NCBI GenBank assembly: GCA_964434165.1
Contig: CAYSUS010000059.1
Location: 1-43,846, forward strand
Length of the DNA stretch: 43,846 nt
From: CAYSUS01 sp964434165
Lineage (GTDB): Bacteria > Planctomycetota > Planctomycetia > Pirellulales > Thermoguttaceae
Direction of reading: 5' to 3'
The notes below the pieces were generated by a model. It was not told the origin of the DNA. It saw only the letters and a program-made list of their open reading frames with translations, and did no database searches. Below are positions 24,570 to 33,633 of this stretch, in pieces (the first letter of the stretch is position 1; the number at the start of each line of letters is the position of its first letter). The position numbers and the translations under genes were made by a program.

Positions 24570-26858
24570 GTGGTGGGGCCTGCTTCTCGATCGCGTTGTA
24601 CCGAATCGACCGTCGCGTCGCGTGCCGGCACGGCACAGGCGCGCGCCACCGCGCTGTTCCGCGGTGGGAGCGGACGTGTCCTGCGTCTGGTCGCGGTGGG
24701 GATGATCGGCGTGCTGCTGGTCGGGCTGGTCGGCTGCGGCGGCAAGAGCCCGAAGAAACGTACGGCCAAGAACACGCCGACCCTCCCCCCGCAACCGGCC
24801 CCCTCTCCGCCGCCCGCGCCCCCCACGACCCCGCCGGAAGGCCTGGCGCCTGGCACCAACGTGGAGCCGGCCGCCGCCAAGCCCGAGCCCAAGCCCGAGC
24901 GCCCGGAAGACGTGAGCCAGTGGAAGCCCGAGGACTTCCTCAGCGCGAAGATGGAGAAGGACCAGCGCCTGGTCGAGGCCCTCCAGCATCTGGCGAGGAG
25001 GTGCAAGGGCGACGCGGCCCTGGCCAAGATGCTCGGCGAGCTGGTGGCCGTCCAGGAGAAGCCGCAACCGAAACCGGAGCCCAAGCCGGACGGGACCGTT
25101 CCGCCGGGAGGCCCGGGGAACGTGCCGCCGGCGACTCCCCCGGTCGCGCCGCCGGTCGGGCCGCCGGGCTCGTCCCAGCAGCCCGAGACGGTCGAGCTCA
25201 GCCAGCAGGCGTTGCAGGCGGCGATCTGGTGTCTGGCGATCAACGGCACGGCCGAGGCCCGAGCCGTGCTGGAAGGCATCCTCTCCGACAAGATCGACAC
25301 GGGCGCGGACCGCACGGCGGTGGACAGCACGCTCAAGGCGATCGCCGCGCACCCCTCGCCCGAGACGGACGCGATCCTGCTGCGGGCCCTGACCGCGCCC
25401 GAGGAGTACCGTCCGCCCCAGGAGAAGCCGAAGCCCACGCCGCTGGTGCCGGGCATCGGCACCACGCCCACCTATACGCAGCCGCAGGAGCAGAAGGTCC
25501 CGGCCGCGGAGATCCAGCGCCAGGCCCTCGAGCTGGCCAAGGCCAGCGCGTCGGAGGGGCTTCGCGAGAAGCTCGCGCTGCACCTGATCGACCGCAGCAC
25601 GCCGCTGGACCAGGTCAAGCTGCTGGGCGAGTTCCTTCGCCAGCCGCACCAGGACAACCTCCGCGCGCAGATGATCCTGTACAAGGCCCCCGACGCGCTG
25701 GCGGAGGCCCGCAAGAGGCTGTTGGGTCATTTCCTGGCCTACAGCGCGCAGGCGCTGGCGCGGGCCCTCGGGCTGCCGGCCGGATCGCAGGGGGTCGGGA
25801 CGGTGGGCGTGCCATCGACGTCGGTCCACCGACCGGCGGTTCCGGTCATGCCCGGCGCGACTCCCGGCTACGCGGGCGGCGCGGCGGCGCAGCCCGACCC
25901 CGACCTGCCGCTCAGACCCGCCTCGTTCCTGTGGGGCCCCGAGTTCTCGCGGTTTCTCGTCGGGCTGCTCGGCGGCATGGAATCGATGGAGCAAAGCCCC
26001 CAGGTGGTGCTGCTGGCCGGGACGGTGCCGACCAGCGAGATGCGCTTCCGCCTGCACGAGGCCCTGAAGGCCCACTGGCTCGAAGGCCCCAAAGCCCTGG
26101 AGTCGGCCGGCTTTCCCAAGCAGCAGGTATTCGACCCGGCCATGCTGACCGTCGTGAAGCTGCTCCCGCGGGCGCGCGAGCCCAAGACCACGACGACGAC
26201 CACCACGACGACGCGGACCGGGCGCGTCACCTCGGCGGCGCGGCAGCGGGAGGAGCGCGAGCAGGCCGAGCAGGAGTGGCTCCGCGTCTCGGCCGACGTG
26301 GTGACCGCGCTGTGCGAGCGCTTCGAGCAGGCGGGCCTCCAGGAGATCGAGATCGCCCGGCAGGAGCGGCGGCGCCCCGACTTCACCGCGGCCCTGAGGG
26401 ACCTGCCCGTGGAGCTGCACGCCGAGATCGATCCGGCCAGCAGCTACCGGCTGGCGTTTCCGGGCGAGGTGCAGGGGAAGGTGCCGGGCGCGACGCTGGC
26501 CCCCATGCTGGTCCACTATGCGCTTCTGAAGGACACGGAGAAGATGTCGAAGGTGGTGGCGCACTACCGGCGCCAGCTCAGCACGCGGCGGGTCCTGGAG
26601 AGCCAGCAGGGCGTGTGGATCGACACGTGCCGCGAGGGCGGCGCGCCCGACCGGCTCCGCTCGATCGACGTGTTGATCTCGACGGGCTCGGGCAGGCAGA
26701 CCACCTTCACCCCCAAGCCCTCGGGGACGAGAACCGCGCCGCGCGAGAAGAACGAGCCGGAGGAGCTGACCGTGCAGATTCTCTCGATCGAGGTGCTCGA
26801 CCCGAGCCGCGACCCCAGCGCGCCGGCCGAAAAGCCCGAGGCCGGCGCCGAGGGATAG
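24570..26858 (+). CDS. Large planctomycete-type lipoprotein, unknown function
   Basis: The product is 762 residues. GTG 24570 follows GGGAGGT by 6 nt (a second GTG is next to it). A basic N-region leads to the hydrophobic stretch VAVGMIGVLLVGLVGCGG with lipobox LVGC, indicating a membrane-anchored lipoprotein. A Pro-rich linker follows. The middle is alpha-helical, with HEAT-like pairs (LEGILSDKIDTGADR, REKLALHLIDRSTPLDQVKL). A run of about nine threonines (after PRAREPK) separates this from the C-terminal domain, which has VPGATLAPMLVHYALLKDTE. No known enzyme domain was recognised. It is a single gene, meeting the response regulator gene tail to tail. Confidence 0.8.
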   Translation: MVGPASRSRCTESTVASRAGTAQARATALFRGGSGRVLRLVAVGMIGVLLVGLVGCGGKSPKKRTAKNTPTLPPQPAPSPPPAPPTTPPEGLAPGTNVEPAAAKPEPKPERPEDVSQWKPEDFLSAKMEKDQRLVEALQHLARRCKGDAALAKMLGELVAVQEKPQPKPEPKPDGTVPPGGPGNVPPATPPVAPPVGPPGSSQQPETVELSQQALQAAIWCLAINGTAEARAVLEGILSDKIDTGADRTAVDSTLKAIAAHPSPETDAILLRALTAPEEYRPPQEKPKPTPLVPGIGTTPTYTQPQEQKVPAAEIQRQALELAKASASEGLREKLALHLIDRSTPLDQVKLLGEFLRQPHQDNLRAQMILYKAPDALAEARKRLLGHFLAYSAQALARALGLPAGSQGVGTVGVPSTSVHRPAVPVMPGATPGYAGGAAAQPDPDLPLRPASFLWGPEFSRFLVGLLGGMESMEQSPQVVLLAGTVPTSEMRFRLHEALKAHWLEGPKALESAGFPKQQVFDPAMLTVVKLLPRAREPKTTTTTTTTTRTGRVTSAARQREEREQAEQEWLRVSADVVTALCERFEQAGLQEIEIARQERRRPDFTAALRDLPVELHAEIDPASSYRLAFPGEVQGKVPGATLAPMLVHYALLKDTEKMSKVVAHYRRQLSTRRVLESQQGVWIDTCREGGAPDRLRSIDVLISTGSGRQTTFTPKPSGTRTAPREKNEPEELTVQILSIEVLDPSRDPSAPAEKPEAGAEG

Positions 26859-26872
26859 CGTCTCTTGCCATC

Positions 26873-26897
26873 CGTTTCCACGCGGAGCGCGGGAACG
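26873..26897. terminator. Hairpin between convergent genes (CGTTCCCACGC-type repeat)
   Basis: CGTTTCCACGC pairs with GCGCGGGAACG around the loop GGA, with two G-T or mismatched positions. This sequence belongs to a hairpin repeat widespread between bacterial genes (the TTCCCACGC-GGA-GCGTGGGAA type). It separates the lipoprotein gene from the response regulator gene. Confidence 0.6.
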
Positions 26898-26923
26898 AGG
26901 GGGCGCTGGGCGCGCGGGGCCAT

Positions 26924-27391
26924 TCACTCCTGCCCTTGCGGCCCGGCGGCGTCTTCCATGCCGTCGATGTAGCGGCGGAGCCGCTCCAGCTCGTCGGTCA
27001 CGTGCCGCAATCGCAGCATGTTCTCGACCCGCTTGATCAGCTCGGTCTTGTTGATCGGCTTGCTGAGGAAGTCGTCGCAGCCGGCGGCCACGGCCCGCTC
27101 CACGTCGCCCGGCTCGTTCAGGGCCGTCACCATGAGGATCATGGTCTTCGACGTCGCCGGGTCCTCCTTGACCTTCCTGCACACTTCGAAGCCGCTGAGC
27201 TTGGGCATCATGATGTCCAGGAGGATCAAGTCGGGCTGAAAGGCGGCCACCTTCTCCAGCGTGTCGCGGCCGTCCACGGCCACGGCGATCTCGCAGTCGG
27301 AGTCGACGAGGTAGGCCTCCAGCAGCTCGACGTTCGTCGCGTTGTCGTCCGCGATGAGAACGCGGCTGGCGCTCGGCGTGGGATGGGGCAT
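26924..27391 (-). CDS. Single-domain response regulator (CheY-like receiver)
   Basis: The product is 155 residues and consists of one receiver domain plus a short helical tail. The acidic pair is D15-D16 (VLIADDNATN), the phosphorylation site is D59 in LILLDIMMPKLSG, and the switch residues are T89 (MVTALNEPGD) and K111 (FLSKPINKTELI). The tail RHVTDELERLRRYIDGMED is probably helical. There is no DNA-binding or output domain, so it must signal through a partner, such as a hybrid kinase or another protein; none lies next to it. It starts 50 nt after glyA on the same strand and may be co-transcribed with it. Confidence 0.92.
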   Translation of the reverse strand: MPHPTPSASRVLIADDNATNVELLEAYLVDSDCEIAVAVDGRDTLEKVAAFQPDLILLDIMMPKLSGFEVCRKVKEDPATSKTMILMVTALNEPGDVERAVAAGCDDFLSKPINKTELIKRVENMLRLRHVTDELERLRRYIDGMEDAAGPQGQE

Positions 27392-27441
27392 GGCGGGCCT
27401 CGTCCGTCGATGACCTCGTGGGGGGACTGCCTGCAAGGGCC

Positions 27442-28686
27442 TCAATCGCCTTCGCCCGGCACCGGGAACGAGCGGCACAGCTCCAGCACCTCGCCGCGGA
27501 TCTTCGCGTGGAGGGCCTCGTCGCCGGGCGACCGCAGCGCGGCCACGATCCAGTCGCCGACCGCGCGCATCTGATCGCAGCCCATGCCGCGCGTGGTCAG
27601 GGCGGGGGTGCCCAGGCGGATGCCCGACGGGTCCAGCGGCTTGCGCGCATCGAAGGGGATCATGTTCTTGTTCACCGTGATGTGGCAGCGGCCGAGGGCC
27701 CGTTCGGCCTCGGCGCCGGTCACGCCCAGGGGCGTCACGTCGGCCAGCATGAGATGGTTGTCCGTGCCGCCGCTGACCAGCGGCAGCCCGCCGGCCGTCA
27801 GAACCTCGGCCAGCGCGCGGGCGTTGTCGATGATCTGCCGGGCGTACTGCTTGAAGTCGGGGCGGAGGGCCTCGCCGAAGCACACGGCCTTGCCGGCGAT
27901 CACGTGCATCAGCGGCCCGCCCTGCACGCCGGGGAACACGCTGCGGTCGATCGCCCGGGCCGACGACTCGCGGCAGAGGATCAGCCCTCCGCGCGGGCCG
28001 CGGAGCGTCTTGTGCGTGGTCGTGGTGACGTAGTCGGCCACCGGCACGGGGTCGTCGTGCAGGCCCGCCGCCACCAGTCCCGCGTAATGCGCCATGTCAA
28101 CGAACAGCATGGCGCCGACCTCGCGGGCGATCTCGGCGAAGCGGCCGTGCGGGATCTCGCGCGGATAGGCGCTGGCCCCGGCGACGATCATCCGCGGCTT
28201 GTGCTCCCGGGCCAGGCGCGCGATCTGATCGAAGTCGAGGCGATGGTCCTCGCGGCGCACCCCGTAGCTGACGAAGCGGTAGAGCTTGCCCGAGCTGTTC
28301 AGCTTCATCCCGTGCGTGAGGTGGCCGCCGTGGGCCAGATCGAGCCCCAGCACCGCCTCGCCCGGCTCCAGGGCGGCCAGATAGACCGCCATGTTGGCCT
28401 GGGCCCCGGAGTGGGCCTGGACGTTGGCGTGCTCGGCGCCGAACAGCTCCCTGGCCCGGGAGCGGGCCAGCTCCTCGGCTCGATCGACGTGCTCGCACCC
28501 CCCGTAATACCGCTTGCCCGGATAGCCCTCGGCATACTTGTTGGTCAACACGCTGCCGCAGGCCTGCATCACGGCCGGGCTGGCGTAGTTCTCGCTGGCG
28601 ATCAACTCCAGTCCCTCGCGCTGGCGCCGCGCTTCGCCGGAGATCGCCGACCAGACTTCGGGGTCCTGGGTCTCGATGGGATTCAT
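27442..28686 (-). CDS. glyA: Serine hydroxymethyltransferase
   Basis: The product is 414 residues, normal for GlyA. It moves the hydroxymethyl group of serine to tetrahydrofolate, making glycine and 5,10-methylene-THF in the cytoplasm. Family motifs are LELIASENYASPAVMQACGS, NKYAEGYPGKRYYGGCEHVD, and the PLP-binding DYVTTTTHKTLRGPRGG with K226 as the Schiff-base lysine. The C-terminal part has DNHLMLADV and SGIRLGTPALTTRGM. ATG 28686 is used by homology, but no good RBS lies before it; an in-frame TTG at 28713, inside a hairpin, is the alternative. It is the first gene before the response regulator, with a good promoter upstream. Confidence 0.96.
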   Translation of the reverse strand: MNPIETQDPEVWSAISGEARRQREGLELIASENYASPAVMQACGSVLTNKYAEGYPGKRYYGGCEHVDRAEELARSRARELFGAEHANVQAHSGAQANMAVYLAALEPGEAVLGLDLAHGGHLTHGMKLNSSGKLYRFVSYGVRREDHRLDFDQIARLAREHKPRMIVAGASAYPREIPHGRFAEIAREVGAMLFVDMAHYAGLVAAGLHDDPVPVADYVTTTTHKTLRGPRGGLILCRESSARAIDRSVFPGVQGGPLMHVIAGKAVCFGEALRPDFKQYARQIIDNARALAEVLTAGGLPLVSGGTDNHLMLADVTPLGVTGAEAERALGRCHITVNKNMIPFDARKPLDPSGIRLGTPALTTRGMGCDQMRAVGDWIVAALRSPGDEALHAKIRGEVLELCRSFPVPGEGD

Positions 28687-28703
28687 GGGGGCGTGGGGAT
28701 CAA

Positions 28704-28724
28704 GCGGGAGCAAGCGCTCCCCGC
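28704..28724 (-). promoter_or_regulatory. Hairpin over the glyA translation start region
   Basis: GCGGGAGC and GCTCCCCGC (plus-strand reading) pair with one bulge and an AAGC loop. In the glyA message this hairpin ends 17 nt before ATG 28686 and covers the alternative TTG start at 28713. It is the only obvious leader structure; no known riboswitch pattern was seen. Confidence 0.35.
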
Positions 28725-28801
28725 ACAGGGAGGGGAGTCAAGCCAATTGCCGGGGCCCGGATGGGATCGTCGCGCGCCCACCGCCGCAGGCCGAGAGAGG
28801 T

Positions 28802-28830
28802 ATTGTCCGGGCTTCGCGGCGGTTCGTCAA
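28802..28830 (-). promoter_or_regulatory. Sigma-70-type promoter of glyA
   Basis: On the minus strand TTGACG (28830-28825), a 17-nt spacer, and GACAAT (28807-28802). They match 5 of 6 and 4 of 6 consensus bases. The leader would be about 110 nt. Confidence 0.55.
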
Positions 28831-29074
28831 TCGCGGCAAGAATCGCCTCTGGGGCAGCGGGTGGAGGGAGAGAGCCTCGCCCTGTGGAGACGGCAGTGGC
28901 GATCGCCATTGCGATCGACCAGCTCGACCGCACGAGTCGGTCCGCGGGCCGGCCGAGGGCGACGGGGCCGCCGCCGATCCGGGTCCCTCCAGGCGGTGGA
29001 CGGCTATTGACGCGCGTGGGGGAGGTATTAAGCTGACCGGACGGGGGGATCGTGCCACCGACGGGAGGACTGCC

Positions 29075-29701
29075 GTGGTGCCGGGAGGCTCGGTCACTCG
29101 CTGGTTCGATGAGCTGCGCCAGGGCGACTCGTGCGCCGCCCAGGCCCTTTGGCAGCGCTATTTCCCCACGCTCGTCCGGCTCGCCCGGGACAAGCTGCGA
29201 GACGCCCGCTGCGGCGTCGCCGACGAGGAGGACGTGGCCCTCAGCGCCATGGACAGCTTCGTGCGCGCGGCGCGCCAGGGCCGGTTCCCCGACCTGGCGG
29301 ACCGTCAGGACCTTTGGCGGTTGCTACTGCGGATCACGGCGCGCAAGGCGATCGACCTGCGCCGCCGCGAAGGGCGCAAGCGGCGAGGCGGGGGGCGCGT
29401 GCGGGGCGAGTCCGCAGTGGACGGCGACAACAGCCAGGCCCGCGGCGCCGGCCTGGCCGAGGTCATCGGCGACGTGCCCACGCCGGAGTTCGCGGCCATG
29501 ATGGCCGAGCAGTGCCGGCTCCTGCTGGAGCGCCTGGACGATCCCGACCTCGTCGCGCTCGCCCTGGCCAAGATGGAAGGCTACACCAACGAGGAGATCG
29601 CCCAGCGCCAGGGCTTCTCCGTGCGCACGGCGGAGCGCCGCTTGCGCCTGATTCGCAAGAAGTGGAAACACGTGAGTCGTCCCCATGAGCGGGGAACGTA
29701 G
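29075..29701 (+). CDS. ECF sigma factor of the planctomycete type
   Basis: The product is 208 residues, an extracytoplasmic-function sigma factor. Region 2 spans TRWFDELRQGDSCAAQALWQ, then ARDKLRDA and DEEDVALSAMDSFVRAARQG. Region 4 is LALAKMEGYTNEEIAQRQGF followed by SVRTAERRLRLIRKKW, the helix-turn-helix for the -35 element. The linker between them is Arg/Gly-rich (GRKRRGGGRVRG). I chose GTG 29075 because GGGAGG lies 6 nt upstream; the second GTG directly follows. There is no anti-sigma factor; instead a Ser/Thr kinase gene starts 137 nt downstream, the usual planctomycete arrangement in which a kinase is thought to control the sigma factor. Confidence 0.9.
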   Translation: MVPGGSVTRWFDELRQGDSCAAQALWQRYFPTLVRLARDKLRDARCGVADEEDVALSAMDSFVRAARQGRFPDLADRQDLWRLLLRITARKAIDLRRREGRKRRGGGRVRGESAVDGDNSQARGAGLAEVIGDVPTPEFAAMMAEQCRLLLERLDDPDLVALALAKMEGYTNEEIAQRQGFSVRTAERRLRLIRKKWKHVSRPHERGT

Positions 29702-29838
29702 ATCTCCGGTTCGAGGGCTCCGCACCGCAGCCCCGCGTGGGCGAGACACCATCTGGCCGTGAAGCTCGGCAGGACGGGCCGCGGAGTTCCGTCTCCAGGC
29801 GGAGCGCGAGGACGACAGAACAGCGGGGAACTGCCGCG

Positions 29839-32800
29839 ATGCGCGACGCGATCGATGCGAGCGATGATTCGCTGTCCGTTGAATCGCTCGAGCGGATCGA
29901 TCGCGTGTGCCTGGATTTCGAGGCGGCCTGGAGGGAAGGAGGCCGGCCGTCGATCGAGCAGTCCGTGCGCGGGACCGAGGGCGTGGAGCGGGCTCGTCTG
30001 CTGTGGGAGCTGCTGGTCCTGGAGATCGACTACCGGTCGCGGCGGAACGAAGAGTTCAACTCGGCCGAGTATCGTCTCCGGTTCCCGGGCGATGAGGGGG
30101 CCGTGAAGGAGGCCTTCGCGCAGCTTCAGACGGCCGATAGTCCGGGGCAAACGCCCCTGGACCGCGCCGCCGCCAGAAGCCGGACTCCGCCGCTCGGGCG
30201 GTTCGCCGATTACGAGCTGCTCGACGTCCTCGGCGAGGGAGGGATGGGAATCGTGTATCGCGCGCGGCAGCCGGGCGCGAACCGGATCGTGGCCCTCAAA
30301 GTGATCCGGCCCGATCGGCTCGCCGCCGTGCTGCCCGAGAGCCGGCAGCAGGCGTTGCAGCGGTTCCGTACCGAGGCCCGGACGGCCGCGCACCTGGAGC
30401 ACGATCACATCGTCACGGTCTATGAGGTAGGAGAGACCGATGGGCAGCCGTACTACTCGATGCGGTACGTCGACGGCGAGAGTCTCTACGACCGCCTCCG
30501 CCGGGGCCCGCTCGAGGGGCGCCGGGCCGCCGAGCTGCTGGAGCCCATCGCCCGGGCGGTGCACTGCGCGCATCAGGCGGGCGTTCTGCACCGGGACCTC
30601 AAGCCGAGGAACATCCTGCTCGACGCCGAAGACCGCCCGTACGTGACCGACTTCGGGCTGGCCAAGTGGTTTCAGGAGGCCCCGGACCTGACCCGCACGG
30701 GAGGGTTCCTCGGCACGCTCCCCTACTCTTCGCCCGAGCAGGCCCGAACGGAGTCGCTCGCTCAGGCCAGCGACGTGTACAGCCTGGGCGCGACGCTCTA
30801 CGAGATGCTGACGGCCCGGCCTCCGTTTCGGGCGGCCACCACCGCCCAGACGCTTCGGCAGATCAGCGAGAGCGAGCCCGTCGCACCCCGGCAGCTCAAC
30901 GCGGCGGTGCCTCGCGACCTGGAGACGATCTGCCTGAAGTGCCTCGAGAAGAGCCCGGCCAGGAGGTATGCCACAGCCGAGGAGATGGCTGAGGATCTGC
31001 GGCGGTTCTTGCGGCGCGAGCCGATTCGCGCCCGGCGGGCCTCCCTCCCGGCCAGGGCCGGGAAATGGTGCCACAGAAACCCGTGGATGGCGACGGCCCT
31101 CGCTTTGGTTCTCGTCGTCGCCGTCGCGGCCCCCGTCGCCGCTGTGGTCCAGTATCGTCTCGCCAAGGCAAACGCCGATTTGGCAGACGAACGCCAGGGC
31201 CTGATCGACGAGCTGGGCAGGACAATCACGCAAGTCGAGGGCCTCTACCAGACCACGAGCACCCAGAAGGAGAGGTTGCGCCACGCCCTGCTCAACTCCG
31301 ACCTGATGCGAGTAAGCGACCTGATGAAGGTGCCCAATCTCAAGCTTGCCCGCCGGATCCTGCTCCGCCACGTCCCCCAGCCCGGCGAGACCGACCATCG
31401 CAGCTTCGTCTGGCACTACTGGTGGCGCGAGTGCCATCGCGAGGAGCGCAGCATCGTCCTCCCCATCATTGGCCATACCGCGGCCATCTCCCGGGACGGG
31501 AAGCTGCTCGCCGCGCAGGGCCGCGACCGCCGCCTGATGCTCGTCGATCTGGAGACTTACCGTCCGATCCCGCTCAGGTACGAGCCGAAGACGATTATCG
31601 CTGGGATGCGCGGCCTCAGCGCGGCGGTGTTCCTCTCCAACCGGGAAGTCCTCACGGTCTCCCTCCCCATGCTCGGCAAGTCGATCGTGATCCGCTGGCG
31701 GATCGAGCGCAACGGCCAGGAGTGCGTTCTGCACGTCGAAGAGTCTGCCACGCTAAATGCACGCGCCGTGCTGTCGGGCTATGACCTCAACGACAGTCCG
31801 GCCGCCGCCCTCGACCCGCACGGAGAGCTGGTTGCGGCCGTCGTGTCGACCAGAGAACAGCAGGGAGGGCGGCTCGTTCTGGGCCAGAAGGTCGCGATAT
31901 GGTGTGCCAGATCGGGGACGCTCATCGACACGATCGAGCTTGACGCGACGCCCCCCGTTTCCATGTCGCCCAGCGCCCTGGCAATTGCCGGCGTTTGGCT
32001 GGTCGTCGGCGATACTGTCGGCAGGATTCAAGTCTGGCGGCGGGGCGAGGACGGCGCGTTTGCCGCGGGGGATCGGCTTCGCGACATCGACGATTCGGGC
32101 TACAGCTACCAGGACCGCGTCACGTCGATCGCCTTCGAGCCGCCAAGAGCCGAACGATTTGCCGCCGTCGATCAGCGGGGCGGCATTGTGCTATTCGATC
32201 CGAACAGCGGGGCCGCGACCACGGTCCAGTTGCCCGAAGCCCCGCTTTCCCCCGTGTCGTCGCGCAACGCGGTGAATGCCGTTGCCCTGTTGCCGGAGGG
32301 GAACCTCGCGATGGCCAACGAGGATGGCACCGTTGCCCTGCGGCATGTGCGAGCCGATCCCCATCATCCGCCGTCGACCGTGTACCGAGATGAATCAAGC
32401 GTGAAGTGGGTCGGCTACTCCCGGGCCTGTAGCGCGGTTGTCAGTCTGGACGGCGAGCACGTGTTGAAGCGATGGCCGCTGCCCGACGCCGAACGATCGA
32501 CGGAGTTTCCCGGCGTGGCCATCTCGCCCGATTTCCAGACCGTCCTCGCGCGCCCCTCCGGGCCGCTCGTCCAACGCGGCGCCACCGGAAGTATCGTGGT
32601 GAAGTCAGACCCGCGACTCCAGTTGGTGGACGTCGCGACGGGCAAGGCCAGAGGCGAGGCGTTCGGTGATTGGCAAGTCATGCCCAGACGCACCTGGTTT
32701 CTCCCAGGTTCTCGCGTGCTCGTCTTCAATGTGCAACGACCGTCGCTGGACGTGTGGAACGCGGAGACGGGAGAGTTGGTATCGCGGCACGAGGGATCCA

Positions 32801-33417
32801 AACGAAGCGGCCTCCGAGTACTCGCGGTCGACGGCCAAGGCGAACGGGTCGCCATCGGGACGCGCAAGGGAATTACCATCCTGAGAGCGGATACGTGGGA
32901 GGAGGTGGCCGCGATCCCCGTCCAGGGCGCGACGGGCACCTGTTTTTTCAACGCGGGGGACGAGATACTGATCGCCAACCGATCCGGCGCGCTGCGGTGG
33001 ACCCTATCGACGCCCCCCAAGCAGGTCGAGCAGCTCACGTTGCCGCCAGAGCACGGACGAATGTGGTGCTCGCCGGACTGCCGCCTGGCGGCCATCGTTT
33101 TGAAGCAGCATGTCCTTCAGCTATGGGACCTGAAGGCCGACACCGCGGTGCAGACGTTTGAAGGGCACTCCGATGGAGTCCTTTCCTTCGCCTTCAACCC
33201 AGACGGCAAGACCGCGGCCAGCGGGAGCCAGGACGGAACGATCAAAGTCTGGGACCTTGCCACGGGCGAAGAAAGACTGAGCCTGAGAACCGGCGCCACC
33301 GACTTCCTCGGCTTCTCGCCGAGCGGCCGGGTCCTGGCTGCCAGAGGCGCACGCGGGTCGATTCGATTGTGGTATGCCGACGATGGCGCCAACAGCGGCC
33401 GGGATTCAGCCGATTGA
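29839..33417 (+). CDS. Transmembrane Ser/Thr protein kinase with WD40 beta-propeller
   Basis: The product is 1192 residues. An N-terminal ~120-residue region is followed by a complete PknB-type kinase: glycine loop LGEGGMGIVYRA (~131-142), ATP lysine K154 in VALKVI, catalytic loop HRDLKPRN (D253), and DFG at 271-273. The domain ends near 390. One membrane helix (WMATALALVLVVAVAAPVAA, ~416-435) places the rest outside the cytoplasm. The C-terminal half is built of WD40-like repeats, clearest at VQTFEGHSDGVLSFAFNPDG followed by KTAASGSQDGTIKVWDLATG. The extracellular propeller probably senses or binds a partner. The start is ATG 29839, with a weak RBS. It lies between the ECF sigma gene and the large membrane protein gene. 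Confidence 0.93.
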   Translation: MRDAIDASDDSLSVESLERIDRVCLDFEAAWREGGRPSIEQSVRGTEGVERARLLWELLVLEIDYRSRRNEEFNSAEYRLRFPGDEGAVKEAFAQLQTADSPGQTPLDRAAARSRTPPLGRFADYELLDVLGEGGMGIVYRARQPGANRIVALKVIRPDRLAAVLPESRQQALQRFRTEARTAAHLEHDHIVTVYEVGETDGQPYYSMRYVDGESLYDRLRRGPLEGRRAAELLEPIARAVHCAHQAGVLHRDLKPRNILLDAEDRPYVTDFGLAKWFQEAPDLTRTGGFLGTLPYSSPEQARTESLAQASDVYSLGATLYEMLTARPPFRAATTAQTLRQISESEPVAPRQLNAAVPRDLETICLKCLEKSPARRYATAEEMAEDLRRFLRREPIRARRASLPARAGKWCHRNPWMATALALVLVVAVAAPVAAVVQYRLAKANADLADERQGLIDELGRTITQVEGLYQTTSTQKERLRHALLNSDLMRVSDLMKVPNLKLARRILLRHVPQPGETDHRSFVWHYWWRECHREERSIVLPIIGHTAAISRDGKLLAAQGRDRRLMLVDLETYRPIPLRYEPKTIIAGMRGLSAAVFLSNREVLTVSLPMLGKSIVIRWRIERNGQECVLHVEESATLNARAVLSGYDLNDSPAAALDPHGELVAAVVSTREQQGGRLVLGQKVAIWCARSGTLIDTIELDATPPVSMSPSALAIAGVWLVVGDTVGRIQVWRRGEDGAFAAGDRLRDIDDSGYSYQDRVTSIAFEPPRAERFAAVDQRGGIVLFDPNSGAATTVQLPEAPLSPVSSRNAVNAVALLPEGNLAMANEDGTVALRHVRADPHHPPSTVYRDESSVKWVGYSRACSAVVSLDGEHVLKRWPLPDAERSTEFPGVAISPDFQTVLARPSGPLVQRGATGSIVVKSDPRLQLVDVATGKARGEAFGDWQVMPRRTWFLPGSRVLVFNVQRPSLDVWNAETGELVSRHEGSKRSGLRVLAVDGQGERVAIGTRKGITILRADTWEEVAAIPVQGATGTCFFNAGDEILIANRSGALRWTLSTPPKQVEQLTLPPEHGRMWCSPDCRLAAIVLKQHVLQLWDLKADTAVQTFEGHSDGVLSFAFNPDGKTAASGSQDGTIKVWDLATGEERLSLRTGATDFLGFSPSGRVLAARGARGSIRLWYADDGANSGRDSAD

Positions 33418-33633
33418 GGCCCCCGGCGGCCGTAGCGCGCCGGCGGGCGCCTCGAAGGCGCGGCTGCCGAGTGCCGCCATCCCACCCGGCCGTTCGGGCG
33501 TTTCCACGGGCTCTGCCAACGGGTGGCGGGCGGCCGAGGCGTTTGGCGGTGGACAGGATGGGGCCCAGACATGCGCCGTCCCCGTCGCATCTTGCGCGCG
33601 GCCAACCCGACATCCTACCCCGAAAGGTGTGTC

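Noticed and set aside
24301..24705. Frame starting near GAAGGAGGG
   Set aside because: The RBS looks good, but the translated product is biased and overlaps the lipoprotein start in another frame; possible but not supported.
24515..27574. A 1019-codon plus-strand frame
   Set aside because: It is out of frame with the lipoprotein, Arg/Gly/Pro-rich, and runs on into the antisense of the response regulator and glyA.
28687..28801. THF or glycine riboswitch before glyA
   Set aside because: The conserved core sequences of these riboswitches were not found.
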